NCBI GenBank assembly: GCA_963922875.1
Contig: CAWUJH010000005.1
Span: 62,001 to 126,000 of the forward strand
DNA: 64,000 bases
Reading direction: 5' to 3'
Source of the DNA: Ketobacter sp963922875
Lineage (GTDB): Bacteria; Pseudomonadota; Gammaproteobacteria; Pseudomonadales; Ketobacteraceae
Shown here: positions 35,634 to 44,907 of the stretch, in pieces
How the letters are laid out: every line of letters begins with the position of its first letter
Position numbering within the stretch: position 1 is the stretch's first letter
The notes under the pieces: model-generated
What the model saw: the letters and a program-made list of their open reading frames with translations, nothing else
Database searches by the model: none
What the model was told of the DNA's origin: nothing
Position numbers and translations under genes: made by a program

Positions 35634-36953
35634 TCAGGGGTATATATAACTGGGCAACCACAAGGCCAGGCTGGGGAACAACATAATGACACTCAGGGTG
35701 ATCACCATCACTATTACAAAGGGCAAGATTGAACCGTAAATATCCCGCAAACTGATTTCCGGCGGCGCCATGGCCCGCATGAGAAAAAGGTTGTAACCGA
35801 AAGGAGGTGTCATATAGGCAATCTGGGTCGTGATTGTGTAGAGCACGCCATACCAAATTAAATCGAAGCCAAGCGCTTGTACCAGTGGTACGTATAACGG
35901 GGCTACGATTACGAGCATGGCAGTGTCGTCCAGAAAAGTGCCCATAATTAAAAAAGACAACTGCATCAATATTAAAATGGTCCACGGGCTCAGGCCGAGC
36001 TGCTCAGTAAATAAATTTTCGATAGCTTTAACGGCTCCAAGACCATCAAATACGGCGCCGAATCCCAGTGCGGCGAGAATAATCCACATGAACATGCAAG
36101 AAATTCCCAGGGTTTGGCGCAACGAATCTTCTAATACCTGTTGAGTCATTCGGCCTTTTATTAGCGCTGCTACTAATGCTGCCATTGCACCAATGGCAGA
36201 GCTTTCTACCAAACTGGTCCAGCCATTGATAAACGGAATCATCATCGCAGCAAAGATTGCTAATGGAAGCAGACCTGCCAACAGCAACCGAAATTTTTCC
36301 TTAGTACTTACTTTGCGCTCACTGGCAGGCAGCACTGGGCCGAGTTCGGGTTGGATTTTGCAACGAATGGCAATATACAAGACAAAAAGGGCGGCCATGA
36401 TCAAGCCTGGTACTACACCGGCCAGCCAAAGTTGCCCAACGGGTTGACGGGCGATCATTGCATACAGTACTAACACCACGGAGGGTGGCACCAGTATGCC
36501 CAATGACGATCCCGCTTGAACCACGCCGGTTACCATTTTTTTATCGTATCCCCGGCGTAGTAATTCGGGTAGAGCGATGGTGGCACCGATGGCCATGCCA
36601 GCGACGGATAATCCATTCATAGCCGAAACCAACACCATTAAGCCAATGGTGCCGATGGCCAAGCCACCGTGAATGGGCCCCATCCAGACATGGAACATTT
36701 GATACAGATCATCGGCAATTTTTGATTCAGACAGGATGTAACCCATAAAAATAAACATGGGTAAAGTCAGCAGTGGGTACCAGGCCATAAGCTTCATCGC
36801 AGCGGTAAAGGGAATATCCGCACCACCGGTTCCCCATAATGCCACAGCTGCGACGGCGGCTACGGCTCCGATGGCGGCAAACACGCGTTGCCCTGTGACC
36901 ATCAGCAGCATCATTAACGCAAACATCATGGTGGCAATTAATTCGTGGGACAC
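35634..36953 (-). CDS. dctM: TRAP transporter large permease (DctM)
   Basis: A 439-residue protein with about 12 membrane segments. It shows the DctM features LTLPMFIFMGYILSES, GSSLGILVPPSVVLVLYAM and FLDDTAMLVIVAPLYVPL. With DctQ it forms the sodium-coupled uptake unit for an organic acid. It overlaps dctQ by 1 nt and is followed 25 nt later by dctP. Confidence 0.92.
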   Translation of the reverse strand: MSHELIATMMFALMMLLMVTGQRVFAAIGAVAAVAAVALWGTGGADIPFTAAMKLMAWYPLLTLPMFIFMGYILSESKIADDLYQMFHVWMGPIHGGLAIGTIGLMVLVSAMNGLSVAGMAIGATIALPELLRRGYDKKMVTGVVQAGSSLGILVPPSVVLVLYAMIARQPVGQLWLAGVVPGLIMAALFVLYIAIRCKIQPELGPVLPASERKVSTKEKFRLLLAGLLPLAIFAAMMIPFINGWTSLVESSAIGAMAALVAALIKGRMTQQVLEDSLRQTLGISCMFMWIILAALGFGAVFDGLGAVKAIENLFTEQLGLSPWTILILMQLSFLIMGTFLDDTAMLVIVAPLYVPLVQALGFDLIWYGVLYTITTQIAYMTPPFGYNLFLMRAMAPPEISLRDIYGSILPFVIVMVITLSVIMLFPSLALWLPSYIYP

Positions 36954-37459
36954 TAGATCTCTTCTCCCCGCAGCCTTCCAATATCTTTGAATAATTCAGA
37001 AAACGCCTGCAGTAGCATGAGTATAAAGCCAATACACATCACCAATTTGATGGGCCATAAATAAGGTCGCCAAGCGGTGCGGCTGCGTTGATCGTATTCC
37101 CATGAGTAGCTCGTGCTTTCGTATCCCCCGTAAAGCAGCACGCCAAGATAGAAAATCAAGAAGAATATAGTGAACACGTCAAACCAAGCTTTTTTACGTA
37201 AGGACCATTGGCCGTAAAAAAGATCCATACGCACATTAGCGTTCAATTGGATGGAGTAAGCTCCGCCCAGGATATAATAGGCAACCATGGCAAACTGAGC
37301 TGACTCTAAAGTCCAAAGAGAGGGAAAGAAAAAGGCTTTTGAAATGGAAGACCACATCAATATGCCCACCATGACGAATATTCCGTACATCATCAGGCGG
37401 CCAATACGACGGTTGCATGCATCAACAGTTTTAACGTAACCAACGATAATAGGCGGCAC
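36953..37459 (-). CDS. dctQ: TRAP transporter small permease (DctQ)
   Basis: A 168-residue protein with four membrane segments. The sequence ANVRMDLFYGQWSLRKKAWFD has the N-x-R-x-D feature typical of DctQ. It is the first gene of the dctQMP operon. Confidence 0.88.
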   Translation of the reverse strand: MPPIIVGYVKTVDACNRRIGRLMMYGIFVMVGILMWSSISKAFFFPSLWTLESAQFAMVAYYILGGAYSIQLNANVRMDLFYGQWSLRKKAWFDVFTIFFLIFYLGVLLYGGYESTSYSWEYDQRSRTAWRPYLWPIKLVMCIGFILMLLQAFSELFKDIGRLRGEEI

Positions 37460-37671
37460 GATGCTTCACGCCTCCTCTGAGAGATATGGCGATTGTTAAT
37501 TCACTGCTTTTTAATTAGCAAGGTTTAGCCGAGCAAGTTGTGTGCCACGAGGTTGTGGTAGTGAATTTGCGTATTTAGGTGATCTGGCAATGGGTTGTTG
37601 CTCGGTTCTGGTGCTAAGTGATGGGATTCGGTGCGTAAGGCGATCCTTGTTGCAGGCCTGAAAAAGATAGG

Positions 37672-38331
37672 CTAGTCATCGTTAGCCATTGGAAATAAAA
37701 CTTTCATTATAAAGTCAACTTTAGCGGAGGTGTCATCAAAGACTGCATTAGGCAAGGCCCTATTGTAGTCGGGGAAAATCAAGGGAAAAAATGTGAGGCT
37801 TAGCAACGATAAGAAAAATGAATCGTTGCTGTAGTGGTACAGTTGTTTAGATGTTTGCTGAGCTTTGATGAATAAGCCCTCTATCAAAGTGTGGAGTTGT
37901 TTAAAATGGCTGCTGAGATAATCGAAGCGTTCGTTGTATTGCGCGCCTTCCATCATAAGTAAGCGAGCTATCTTCGGGCTATTTATCGAAACTTCAATGA
38001 AAGCGCGGACTACTTTTTGGAATGCCTTTAGTGGCTCTGGATCTTGCGCTGCTTGTGAAATTATCGGCAGCATACGCTTTTGATAGTGTTGGAGAACGTT
38101 GTCGAATACGGCCTTCCAGATATTCAATTTACTCCCAAAATGGTGACGTAGGGTACCGTGCGCTACATTGGCCTTATCGGCGATTGCCCTTAATGTTGTT
38201 GCATCAAAACCCTGATCAGAAAAACAGACGGCTGCAGCCCTAATAATGGAGGCTTTTGTTTGCTCTGCTTCGGCCGCGCTTTGTTTACCGCGGCGTTTCT
38301 TGGGTTGTTCCATTTGCTGGTAGTGTTCCAT
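37672..38331 (-). CDS. TetR family transcriptional regulator
   Basis: A 219-residue protein with an N-terminal TetR helix-turn-helix (about residues 23-70): ASIIRAAAVCFSDQGFDATT, then LRAIADKANVAHGTLRHHFG. The C-terminal ligand-binding part is helical. It lies between the TRAP operon and the DAPG-hydrolase-like gene, and is a candidate regulator of either. Confidence 0.9.
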   Translation of the reverse strand: MEHYQQMEQPKKRRGKQSAAEAEQTKASIIRAAAVCFSDQGFDATTLRAIADKANVAHGTLRHHFGSKLNIWKAVFDNVLQHYQKRMLPIISQAAQDPEPLKAFQKVVRAFIEVSINSPKIARLLMMEGAQYNERFDYLSSHFKQLHTLIEGLFIKAQQTSKQLYHYSNDSFFLSLLSLTFFPLIFPDYNRALPNAVFDDTSAKVDFIMKVLFPMANDD

Positions 38332-38434
38332 AGGCTGAACGGCTTATGTAGCGTGATTACGATGATTTTTTAACGTTATATCAACGCCTTAGAGGCTAGT
38401 CAAAGATTGTTATGTCAAGTTGGAGTAGACTGGC

Positions 38435-38463
38435 TTGAATTATGCAATACGTATGGATAATAT
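38435..38463 (+). promoter_or_regulatory. Sigma-70 type promoter for the DAPG-hydrolase-like gene
   Basis: A -35 element TTGAAT and a -10 element TAATAT are separated by 17 bp. The position is 37 nt upstream of the gene at 38500. Confidence 0.55.
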
Positions 38464-38499
38464 AATGCATTCCATTCCTACAATAATAAAGGATTTAGC

Positions 38500-39693
38500 A
38501 TGGGACGCTTATTAATCAGCTTTTGTCTTGCCATCTGTTTAACCCTTTCGCAGATCGCGAGTGCTTCCGATTCACCCATCTGTGAAGGGGTGGAGGTCCA
38601 TAGCGTCGATATGACATTGGCCGGGATCAAACCAGCAATGCTGGATTGGTGGTGGGATAATATAGACACTACTGAGCGATACAGCGCATGGTCACCGAAC
38701 ACCCACCAATTTTTTGAGTGGGTGCAACAACCGACGCAGCCTAATCACTTGGATTATTCCGTTGGAGCCTCTTATCGCGCTATTAATCAAATTGCAAATG
38801 TTGATATGTCGCTACTGGTTACCCGTTTGGAACCAGGGTTTATTAATACAACGTCCGAGTACGATCACTCGATCCTATCGAGATTGGAATTTGAAGGCTA
38901 TGAGAGCGGGTCGAATTCTGGGTATCTTGTGCACCAATACACTGCCGACGAGAGTGGTGATAATCTTTTGCTTCGAAGTACATTTTGTTTTCCTCCAGAA
39001 ATAACTTACAAGTATTCTGGACTCGCTGAGTGGTATGCCCAGTATCTTCAGCAGGCGATGTTTAATCTAACGAGGTTTCTGCCAGATCTTTTTCAATCAG
39101 AGTTTGTTGAAGGCGAGCTTCTGACCCGTGGTGAGTATAAGGTTACGCTCATTAACTTACTGCAGAAAAAAGTAGTGGTTAACCAGGAAATAAAAGGGAT
39201 TACGCCAGATATGTTGGATTGGTGGTGGGATAATATCAATACTACTCAGCGCTATAAGCAGTGGCATCCCACAGCGCACGTTAAATTTAAATGGCGAAAA
39301 CCACCAGAAAATCCAGATCAATTGCAGTATTCGGTTGGCGCGGTACAGTTTGTCTCGGAATATCTTGGTAAATATAAATCCAACCTGTTAATAACCTGGC
39401 TTGATCCGGCAAAAGCAAAAGATAAAGTTCAATATGATCATTGGCTCTACGCGAAAACGGATTTGAGCGCTGTGCGCGGAATATTTCCGCAACGTATGAT
39501 CCATGAGTATACGCTCAATAGTGAAGGCGACGGGATTCTAATGCGTTCTACGTTCACTATACCGAGCTTTTTGGATATTGTTATGCCAGGCTTTACTCGT
39601 GAGCTAGGCAAGCATGCGCAACAAGAAATGCAGTTTCTGCAATATTTTTTACCTGAGTTGTTTACCGCTGAATATGTAACTAAACAGCCTTAG
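38500..39693 (+). CDS. Secreted tandem DAPG-hydrolase (PhlG)-like protein
   Basis: A 397-residue protein with a signal peptide (cleaved near IASASDS). It holds two homologous halves about 191 residues apart. Each begins with a block MLDWWWDNI (residues 47-55 and 238-246), then T-T-x-R-Y, an aromatic/HP motif and V/FKW or FEW. This pattern is typical of the DAPG hydrolase (PhlG) domain family, which cleaves an acetyl group from phloroglucinol compounds through a C-C hydrolase reaction. Half 1 has WSPNTH where half 2 has WHPTAH, so half 1 has lost one His that may bind zinc. The family call is from motif memory; the substrate and periplasmic location are inferences. Confidence 0.65.
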   Translation: MGRLLISFCLAICLTLSQIASASDSPICEGVEVHSVDMTLAGIKPAMLDWWWDNIDTTERYSAWSPNTHQFFEWVQQPTQPNHLDYSVGASYRAINQIANVDMSLLVTRLEPGFINTTSEYDHSILSRLEFEGYESGSNSGYLVHQYTADESGDNLLLRSTFCFPPEITYKYSGLAEWYAQYLQQAMFNLTRFLPDLFQSEFVEGELLTRGEYKVTLINLLQKKVVVNQEIKGITPDMLDWWWDNINTTQRYKQWHPTAHVKFKWRKPPENPDQLQYSVGAVQFVSEYLGKYKSNLLITWLDPAKAKDKVQYDHWLYAKTDLSAVRGIFPQRMIHEYTLNSEGDGILMRSTFTIPSFLDIVMPGFTRELGKHAQQEMQFLQYFLPELFTAEYVTKQP

Positions 39694-39719
39694 TAGAATC
39701 ATCTTGCATATTTGAAGTA

Positions 39720-39764
39720 GCTGACATATTTGTGCTCGGACAGGTAAAGCCCAAATATGTCAGC
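39720..39764. promoter_or_regulatory. 13-bp perfect inverted repeat
   Basis: The arms 39720-39732 and 39752-39764 (GCTGACATATTTG and its complement) enclose a 19-nt loop. It starts 27 nt after the stop of the PhlG-like gene. It lacks a U-run, so it may be a 3' protective hairpin or a widely spaced operator. Confidence 0.4.
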
Positions 39765-40013
39765 ATAAACATGGTTCCCCCTTCAGCTACGTCTATCCCT
39801 AATTAAAGATTGATTAAAAGGCTACATTTTCTATCGTCGCCTAATCATGGGCAATGGCGATCGGATCAAGTATCTGTGCCCTAGATATCTCTCACCCAGC
39901 CCCTCAAATCTAAAGTTTGTCATTCTAACTGCAACTCTTTGATGCTGGCTTCCGTATACCCAATTAGGAGCAAAGTAAAACCCATTCGACTTTAGTTAGA
40001 CGGCGAGGCAGCA

Positions 40014-40184
40014 ATGAAAAAACTAACTCAACTAAGCCATGATATATTTTCCGGTACTTTAATTATTGTAGTTTGCACACCGGCAATAGTAGCTGCACTG
40101 ATTTTGTGTGCCGTATACACGATGAAGAGGTGTGTGCAATTGGTTATTGCTTCAGATAACAAGAAAGGACGCTTAACTATCTGA
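40014..40184 (+). CDS. Small single-pass membrane protein
   Basis: A 56-residue frame, ATG at 40014 with GAGG five bases upstream. It has one hydrophobic segment (about residues 15-37, GTLIIVVCTPAIVAALILC) followed by a basic tail. I do not recognise the family. It lies between the PhlG-like gene and the ECF sigma factor gene and could be a small regulator; it could also be a chance frame. Confidence 0.35.
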   Translation: MKKLTQLSHDIFSGTLIIVVCTPAIVAALILCAVYTMKRCVQLVIASDNKKGRLTI

Positions 40185-40305
40185 ATCTATGAAATAAATA
40201 TTAGTTTTACGCTTGGTAATATGACTAATGAAATTAGTATATAATCAACTTACTTTTGCAACTTTATTGATAAGACCTGCGTATAAGTAGTTGAGGGTGT
40301 GCCCT

Positions 40306-40893
40306 TTGGATAACGAAATGTTGGAGAACCTTTTGGCTCGTTGCTCGTTGCGAGATCAAAAAGCTCTTGAAGATCTATATAAACATACAGCTCCATACCT
40401 CAATGCGATTGCTTATCGCCTTTTGGGTAGTGAAGACAGTAGTAATGATGTTCTGCAGGAAGCCTTTGTACAGATATGGGAAAATGCGGCGGGTTATGCG
40501 CCCAGCCAAGCGAACCCATTAACCTGGATGACCAGTATTGTACGGTATCGAGCTATAGATAGGCTCCGGAGTGAGAAGCGCCATCAAAATCGGCCAACCG
40601 CAGAGGAAGAAACCAATATACTGGAGAGCATTCCAAGCGGTGAGTCACAGGAAGCGTTTCACGAACGATCCCGTTTAAATGATCAAATTAAGAAATGCCT
40701 TGGTGCGATGAATGATAAGTTTAAGAAAAGTGTTGAACTGGCCTATATCTATGGTTATTCGCGAGAGGAGCTTGCAGAAGTATTAGGTACCAATGTAAAC
40801 ACCGTAAAATCCTGGCTACGGCGCGGCACCGCGAGTCTAAAAGCCTGTCTAGAGAGTAACAGTGGAAACGAGAGCCATGATGGAATTGGATGA
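40306..40893 (+). CDS. ECF-type RNA polymerase sigma factor
   Basis: About 195 residues. Region 2 is seen at LNAIAYRLLGSEDSSNDVLQ, with DVLQEAFVQIWENA and WMTSIVRYRAIDRLR; region 4 is ELAYIYGYSREELAEVL followed by GTNVNTVKSWLRRGTASLK. There is no extra domain. A TTG start at 40306 has GAGGG eight bases upstream; the ATG at 40318 is an alternative. It overlaps the anti-sigma gene by about 32 nt. Confidence 0.9.
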   Translation: MDNEMLENLLARCSLRDQKALEDLYKHTAPYLNAIAYRLLGSEDSSNDVLQEAFVQIWENAAGYAPSQANPLTWMTSIVRYRAIDRLRSEKRHQNRPTAEEETNILESIPSGESQEAFHERSRLNDQIKKCLGAMNDKFKKSVELAYIYGYSREELAEVLGTNVNTVKSWLRRGTASLKACLESNSGNESHDGIG

Positions 40894-41605
40894 CAAACAA
40901 GCCTTAGCGTTCGAATACGTAATGGGCACTTTGACAGGAGAGGAGCGGGAAGCCGTTATTGCTCTAATGCAAAGTGATCAGGAGATTGCTGATGCTATTT
41001 TCTATTGGGAGTCTGCCATGATGCCTGCGGTTGAAAGCATGCCTGAATTAGAGCCCAAGCCCAATACATTTAAAAACATAAAAGCAGAAATAGAAAATCG
41101 CCATAATCCACGTTCAACGCAGCAGAAACAGGAAAGCTTTTGGGAAAAATTATTATCGTGGAAAATGACCACGGCTGTCGCGTTTTCCATGCTGCTAGTG
41201 GTCAGTGGTTTTCTCGTTAAAAATGTTACACAGCAAGGGGTTCCGGCGGATTATGTCGCCGTTTTAGTCAATGCTGCCGACGAGCCAGTGCTTACCGCGC
41301 TCACTTCCAGTGAAGGCAGCAAGCTTTGGTTAAAGTGGGAAGACTGGCAGACGCCAAAAGGTCACAGTCTTCAGTTATGGTCAAAATCGCGCCGCGATGG
41401 CGAGATACGCCCATTGTTAGTTTTTGAAGGTAACGAACAGCAGGTGGTGAATCTAGATGAAGCAACTTTGCGTTTAATTAAAGATTCATCCCATTTAATC
41501 ATCACACAAGAGGAGAGGGGCGGTTCACCCATTGATGAACCTAGCGATCAGGTGGTTGCTAAAGGGGTTTGTATTCGCCTCGTGAAAGCCAGTGGGAATA
41601 CTTAA
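40862..41605 (+). CDS. Anti-sigma factor (RskA-like, membrane)
   Basis: A 247-residue protein. The N-terminal cytoplasmic part (DDKQALAFEYVMGTLTGEER) resembles the anti-sigma zinc-finger-less ASD fold of RskA proteins. There is one membrane segment (about 103-119) and a periplasmic C-terminal domain (LVNAADEPVLTALTSSEG... LQLWSKSRRDGEIRPLLVF) typical of anti-sigma K factors. It should hold the preceding sigma factor at the membrane until a signal acts. The overlap with the sigma gene supports the pairing. Confidence 0.88.
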   Translation: METRAMMELDDKQALAFEYVMGTLTGEEREAVIALMQSDQEIADAIFYWESAMMPAVESMPELEPKPNTFKNIKAEIENRHNPRSTQQKQESFWEKLLSWKMTTAVAFSMLLVVSGFLVKNVTQQGVPADYVAVLVNAADEPVLTALTSSEGSKLWLKWEDWQTPKGHSLQLWSKSRRDGEIRPLLVFEGNEQQVVNLDEATLRLIKDSSHLIITQEERGGSPIDEPSDQVVAKGVCIRLVKASGNT

Positions 41606-41612
41606 CACCAGA

Positions 41613-42290
41613 ATGAAAAAGATGACTTATCCAAATACGGCTCAACTTAGAATATTAAAGGTTGCCCTAGCGTTTTGGGTGGCTCTAGTATCGCATCAGG
41701 CCATAGCTGCGGATTTCCAAGTGCCGGATGCCGCACTGCAGCAATGCCTGCAGGAGTTAGCCCACACTAACCATTGGTCGCAACCCAGTGATTTTAAGAA
41801 AATAGACTGTCATGGTTTGGGGATAGAGTCAGCGCAAGGCCTCGTGCAGTTTAGTCAGATAGAAGAACTATCGCTTTATAATAACAAACTGGATCGGTTT
41901 GATATTGACCTTAGCCAGTTTCAATCTCTAAAAACACTAAATCTGGCACGAAATAATTTGATCAGCGTGGGCATTGCTGACGCGCCTATTTTAGAAACAG
42001 TCTATCTGTTTTCTAATCGAATTGACACATTGCAATTGGCCAATTTAGCTGAACTCCGGGAAATAAAAACCCACAATAATAAAATTGAAAGCTTTCACTA
42101 CTCCAACGCACCGAAGCTTAAAAAAATTTACATCTTCAATAATAAATTAAAAACGATCGACATCCATAATTTGCCCAATTTAGAATATATGGACTGCCGC
42201 CAAAATCCAATGCCTAACGAGTTGTATGATGAAATGGATAGAATGCAAGGCACCACCTTCCTCCATGATGGTAATGCCGAGGACTGGTAA
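41613..42290 (+). CDS. Secreted leucine-rich repeat protein
   Basis: About 225 residues with a signal peptide (cleaved near QAIAAD). It has about five repeats of some 21 residues with the pattern LxxLxLxxNxL/I (for example NNKLDRFDIDL, NNLISV, SNRIDTLQL, NNKIESF, NNKLKTIDI). These form a solenoid used for protein or surface binding. It follows the anti-sigma gene by 7 nt and overlaps the next gene, so it belongs to the same operon. Confidence 0.75.
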   Translation: MKKMTYPNTAQLRILKVALAFWVALVSHQAIAADFQVPDAALQQCLQELAHTNHWSQPSDFKKIDCHGLGIESAQGLVQFSQIEELSLYNNKLDRFDIDLSQFQSLKTLNLARNNLISVGIADAPILETVYLFSNRIDTLQLANLAELREIKTHNNKIESFHYSNAPKLKKIYIFNNKLKTIDIHNLPNLEYMDCRQNPMPNELYDEMDRMQGTTFLHDGNAEDW

Positions 42291-43488
42291 AGCGCTGGGT
42301 GGTATCACCCTTTTGTTAGCCTCGATTCAACCTGCTTCAGCACTTGAATACCACTTTGATAAGCACCAGTTTAATCTGGGCTTTCGGCCCCGTATCGGTT
42401 ACGTCGAGAGCGATCAAGATGCCCGTGAGTTATCGGCACTTGTGCGTTTGCGTGTGCTCAGCGGTTGGACTGATAAGCTTTCTACTCTAGTGGAGGTGGA
42501 CCACGTTGAGTTGGGATGGGAAGATGAGTTCAGTAACGGAGAAAACTTAAACGGAAAGCCTGTTATCCCGGATGTGGCGGGTACTGATCTTAATCAGGCG
42601 CTGTTACGCTATTCTCTAACCAATTCATTTCAGCTTGCCTTGGGTCGTGAAGCGTTAAATCTAGGTAATGAACGTTTCGTTGGAACTAACAGTTTTTGGC
42701 AAAATGAGCAGACGCTGGATATAGCCGGTTTTCGCTACGGTTTCGGCGACGCCTCATTCATGAGCTATCGTTATCTTGATAATGCCAACAGAATTTTTGG
42801 TGATGATGCTGGCCACTATCTAGATAGTGGTCAACGTCCTGCGCGTTTTCTGGGTGATCATGAACACCAATCCCATTTACTGTTTGCTGAATTCAAAGAA
42901 TGGGATTACTCGCAGGTGCAAGCTTATTATTTTGATATGAACATCAAAGATGCACGCGCTATGTCCAATAAAACGCTGGGTGTTCGCTATGAATTTAGGC
43001 AGCGAATGGATGCCGTGCGCACCCAGGCTCATGCTGAGGTAGCGCTTCAGGAACGTCCAGAAGTAAATGAAGGTGCTATTATACCCTATTACAATTTTGG
43101 TGTTGGTTTAGGGTACGGATCGAGTGAAGTCTCGATTAATCTAGAGTTGCTTGGCGAAAATGATAATAATAGTTTTATGACACCGTTATCGTCACTCCAT
43201 GACTTCAATGGTTGGGCTGACAAGTTTTTAGTGACGCCAGAAACAGGTCTACGGGATTACTTTGCTCAGTATATCTGGCGTAAGAATCTGTTGAAGATCG
43301 ATGCTCGGTATCACCTTTTTTACGAAGCTGACAGTAGCTCGACCATTGGTAAGGAGCTTGATGTTGGGTGCTCAATAAAATTTGACACTAAAAATACGTT
43401 GCTGCTTACTTTTGCTGATTTCTCAACAAGTGATGCATTGTATGTCGACGAGAGACGAGTTTTTCTCCAGTATATTCATGATTTGTAA
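42274..43488 (+). CDS. Outer-membrane beta-barrel porin (alginate-export-like)
   Basis: About 404 residues. The start at 42274 (MPRTGKALGGITLLLASIQPASA) gives a signal peptide; an earlier in-frame ATG at 42226 would add 16 residues and no recognisable ribosome site marks either. The mature protein is rich in amphipathic strands with aromatic girdles (FSQGDG-free, many Y/F/W ends) and resembles alginate-export/porin-like barrels (SLHDFNGWADKFLVTPETGL near residue 310). It is coupled to the leucine-rich repeat gene by a 17-nt overlap. The cargo is unknown. Confidence 0.65.
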   Translation: MPRTGKALGGITLLLASIQPASALEYHFDKHQFNLGFRPRIGYVESDQDARELSALVRLRVLSGWTDKLSTLVEVDHVELGWEDEFSNGENLNGKPVIPDVAGTDLNQALLRYSLTNSFQLALGREALNLGNERFVGTNSFWQNEQTLDIAGFRYGFGDASFMSYRYLDNANRIFGDDAGHYLDSGQRPARFLGDHEHQSHLLFAEFKEWDYSQVQAYYFDMNIKDARAMSNKTLGVRYEFRQRMDAVRTQAHAEVALQERPEVNEGAIIPYYNFGVGLGYGSSEVSINLELLGENDNNSFMTPLSSLHDFNGWADKFLVTPETGLRDYFAQYIWRKNLLKIDARYHLFYEADSSSTIGKELDVGCSIKFDTKNTLLLTFADFSTSDALYVDERRVFLQYIHDL

Positions 43489-43780
43489 TCCGTATTGGTC
43501 GCTGTTAACGCGCTACTTTTTAAAGATGTTTTTAAAGGGCGGCTCTTAACGTTATCCTTCGATTCTCCAAGTTTTATGACTTTTTTCTCTTGGTCGGATT
43601 AATTTTTATTTGACCTTTCGATAGTACTTTCAGTTTTCTTCCAGACATTGTTGTTAAGGCTTAGCCGAGCTTTAAGAGCCTGACGTAGTTGACCAAGGTA
43701 ACGTTACAGGTATTGACTCGTTCTTCAAATCCAGATTCCGCTGGCTTTTAAAAAAACTGGATGAAGGCTTTAGCTAGTTT
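43489..43780. other. Intergenic stretch, no gene seen
   Basis: About 290 nt downstream of the barrel gene, rich in short T-runs. I see no coding frame with a ribosome site and no clear regulatory element apart from the hairpin at 43781. Confidence 0.5.
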
Positions 43781-43814
43781 TGTGGCGTTCCGTTCTAGTG
43801 GCCGGAACGCCACA
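43781..43814. terminator. Hairpin between convergent barrel and MDR genes
   Basis: A perfect 12-bp stem, TGTGGCGTTCCG with its complement at 43803-43814, and a 10-nt loop. There is no long U-run, so termination strength is uncertain, but the position 15 nt from the MDR stop fits a terminator. Confidence 0.5.
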
Positions 43815-43828
43815 TTACTTAGGGAGCC

Positions 43829-44866
43829 TTAGGGGGCCTTCACCATAAAAACAGCCTTTCCTGGCCCTTGAGTGGTGGCTGGGTAATTGAAATGCTCTGG
43901 TAGGGTGTCTAAAGAATAAAGCGCACCAGTAATAGCAGGCAGGCTGGGTTGTGAAAAGAGTTCTACCAATTGGGCCAATTGCTGTGGCGATTCCTTAAAC
44001 ATAACCCAGTGATATCGAATACCTCTAAGTCGCAGTGCCAACCGCCGTTTTAGAAATGTGGCGCCGCTCGCGGCGAGACCGGGTACCACGCCGTTTTGAG
44101 TGATATTGGTTAGAATCGGCGTTATGGTTGTTGCGTAGGCACGGTAACGTGCATTACTGGATTTCACGACGTCCAGCAACGGATCAATGGCCGGGTGATT
44201 TTGGGGTGAGGGGGTGGCGCAGTTAAGCACGATGTCGGCCCGGATAGCTGCCATTTCGGCAGGATTTTGGTAGTCCACTGTTGTGCAGGCTCCCAGTGAT
44301 TGCATCCACTGGTGATGCTTTAAAGAGGCTACCGCCGTAACATTCGCTCCCCAATGTGATGCCAGTACCAGTGCGATACTGCCGACTCCGCCACTGGAGC
44401 CGTTGATACATAGTCGTTTGCCCTTGGCACTTTCTGGAGAGAGGCCCACGCTGGCAAGAGACAGTAGGGCAGTTAGTCCAGCGTAACCTAAACCGGCGGC
44501 TGTGGTATCTGACAGGCGGTCGTCAATGGGGGCAAGGCATTTTCGGGGCAGGTTAAACAGGTCGGAATAGGTGCCTCCTGAGCGTGGCGAAGAAGCGACT
44601 AAGACCCGTTGCCCTTCATGCAGATCGCGGACCTTGGGACCGATTGCCATAACCTTTGCCACCCCATCGCGCCCGAGCTTTACTGGGAATTCTTGTTTAG
44701 GGTTGAACAGCGGTCCACCATAACCACCCGCAAGCAATCGGTCTATTGGGTTGATCGAGGTGCCAATCAATTGAAGTTGGACTTCATCTTTGGTGGGCGG
44801 TGGTGGTGTAGGAACCGGTCTCTTATTTAACGAACCAGCATAGTCATCAATAACAAATGCCCGCAT
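43829..44866 (-). CDS. MDR-family zinc-independent dehydrogenase / quinone reductase-like protein
   Basis: A 345-residue protein. The catalytic N-terminal domain starts MRAFVIDDYAGSLNKR and includes GTSINPIDRLLAGG, typical of quinone oxidoreductase-like MDR proteins. The Rossmann nucleotide fold is INGSSGGVGSIALVLA. Zinc-binding Cys clusters are absent. It probably reduces an enone or quinone with NADPH. It is the last gene of the leftward aromatic catabolic operon, 41 nt after the CMD gene. Confidence 0.82.
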   Translation of the reverse strand: MRAFVIDDYAGSLNKRPVPTPPPPTKDEVQLQLIGTSINPIDRLLAGGYGGPLFNPKQEFPVKLGRDGVAKVMAIGPKVRDLHEGQRVLVASSPRSGGTYSDLFNLPRKCLAPIDDRLSDTTAAGLGYAGLTALLSLASVGLSPESAKGKRLCINGSSGGVGSIALVLASHWGANVTAVASLKHHQWMQSLGACTTVDYQNPAEMAAIRADIVLNCATPSPQNHPAIDPLLDVVKSSNARYRAYATTITPILTNITQNGVVPGLAASGATFLKRRLALRLRGIRYHWVMFKESPQQLAQLVELFSQPSLPAITGALYSLDTLPEHFNYPATTQGPGKAVFMVKAP

Positions 44867-44907
44867 TAATTTCTCCAGGACGGGTAAAGGCTTACGAATA
44901 TTCCGGT

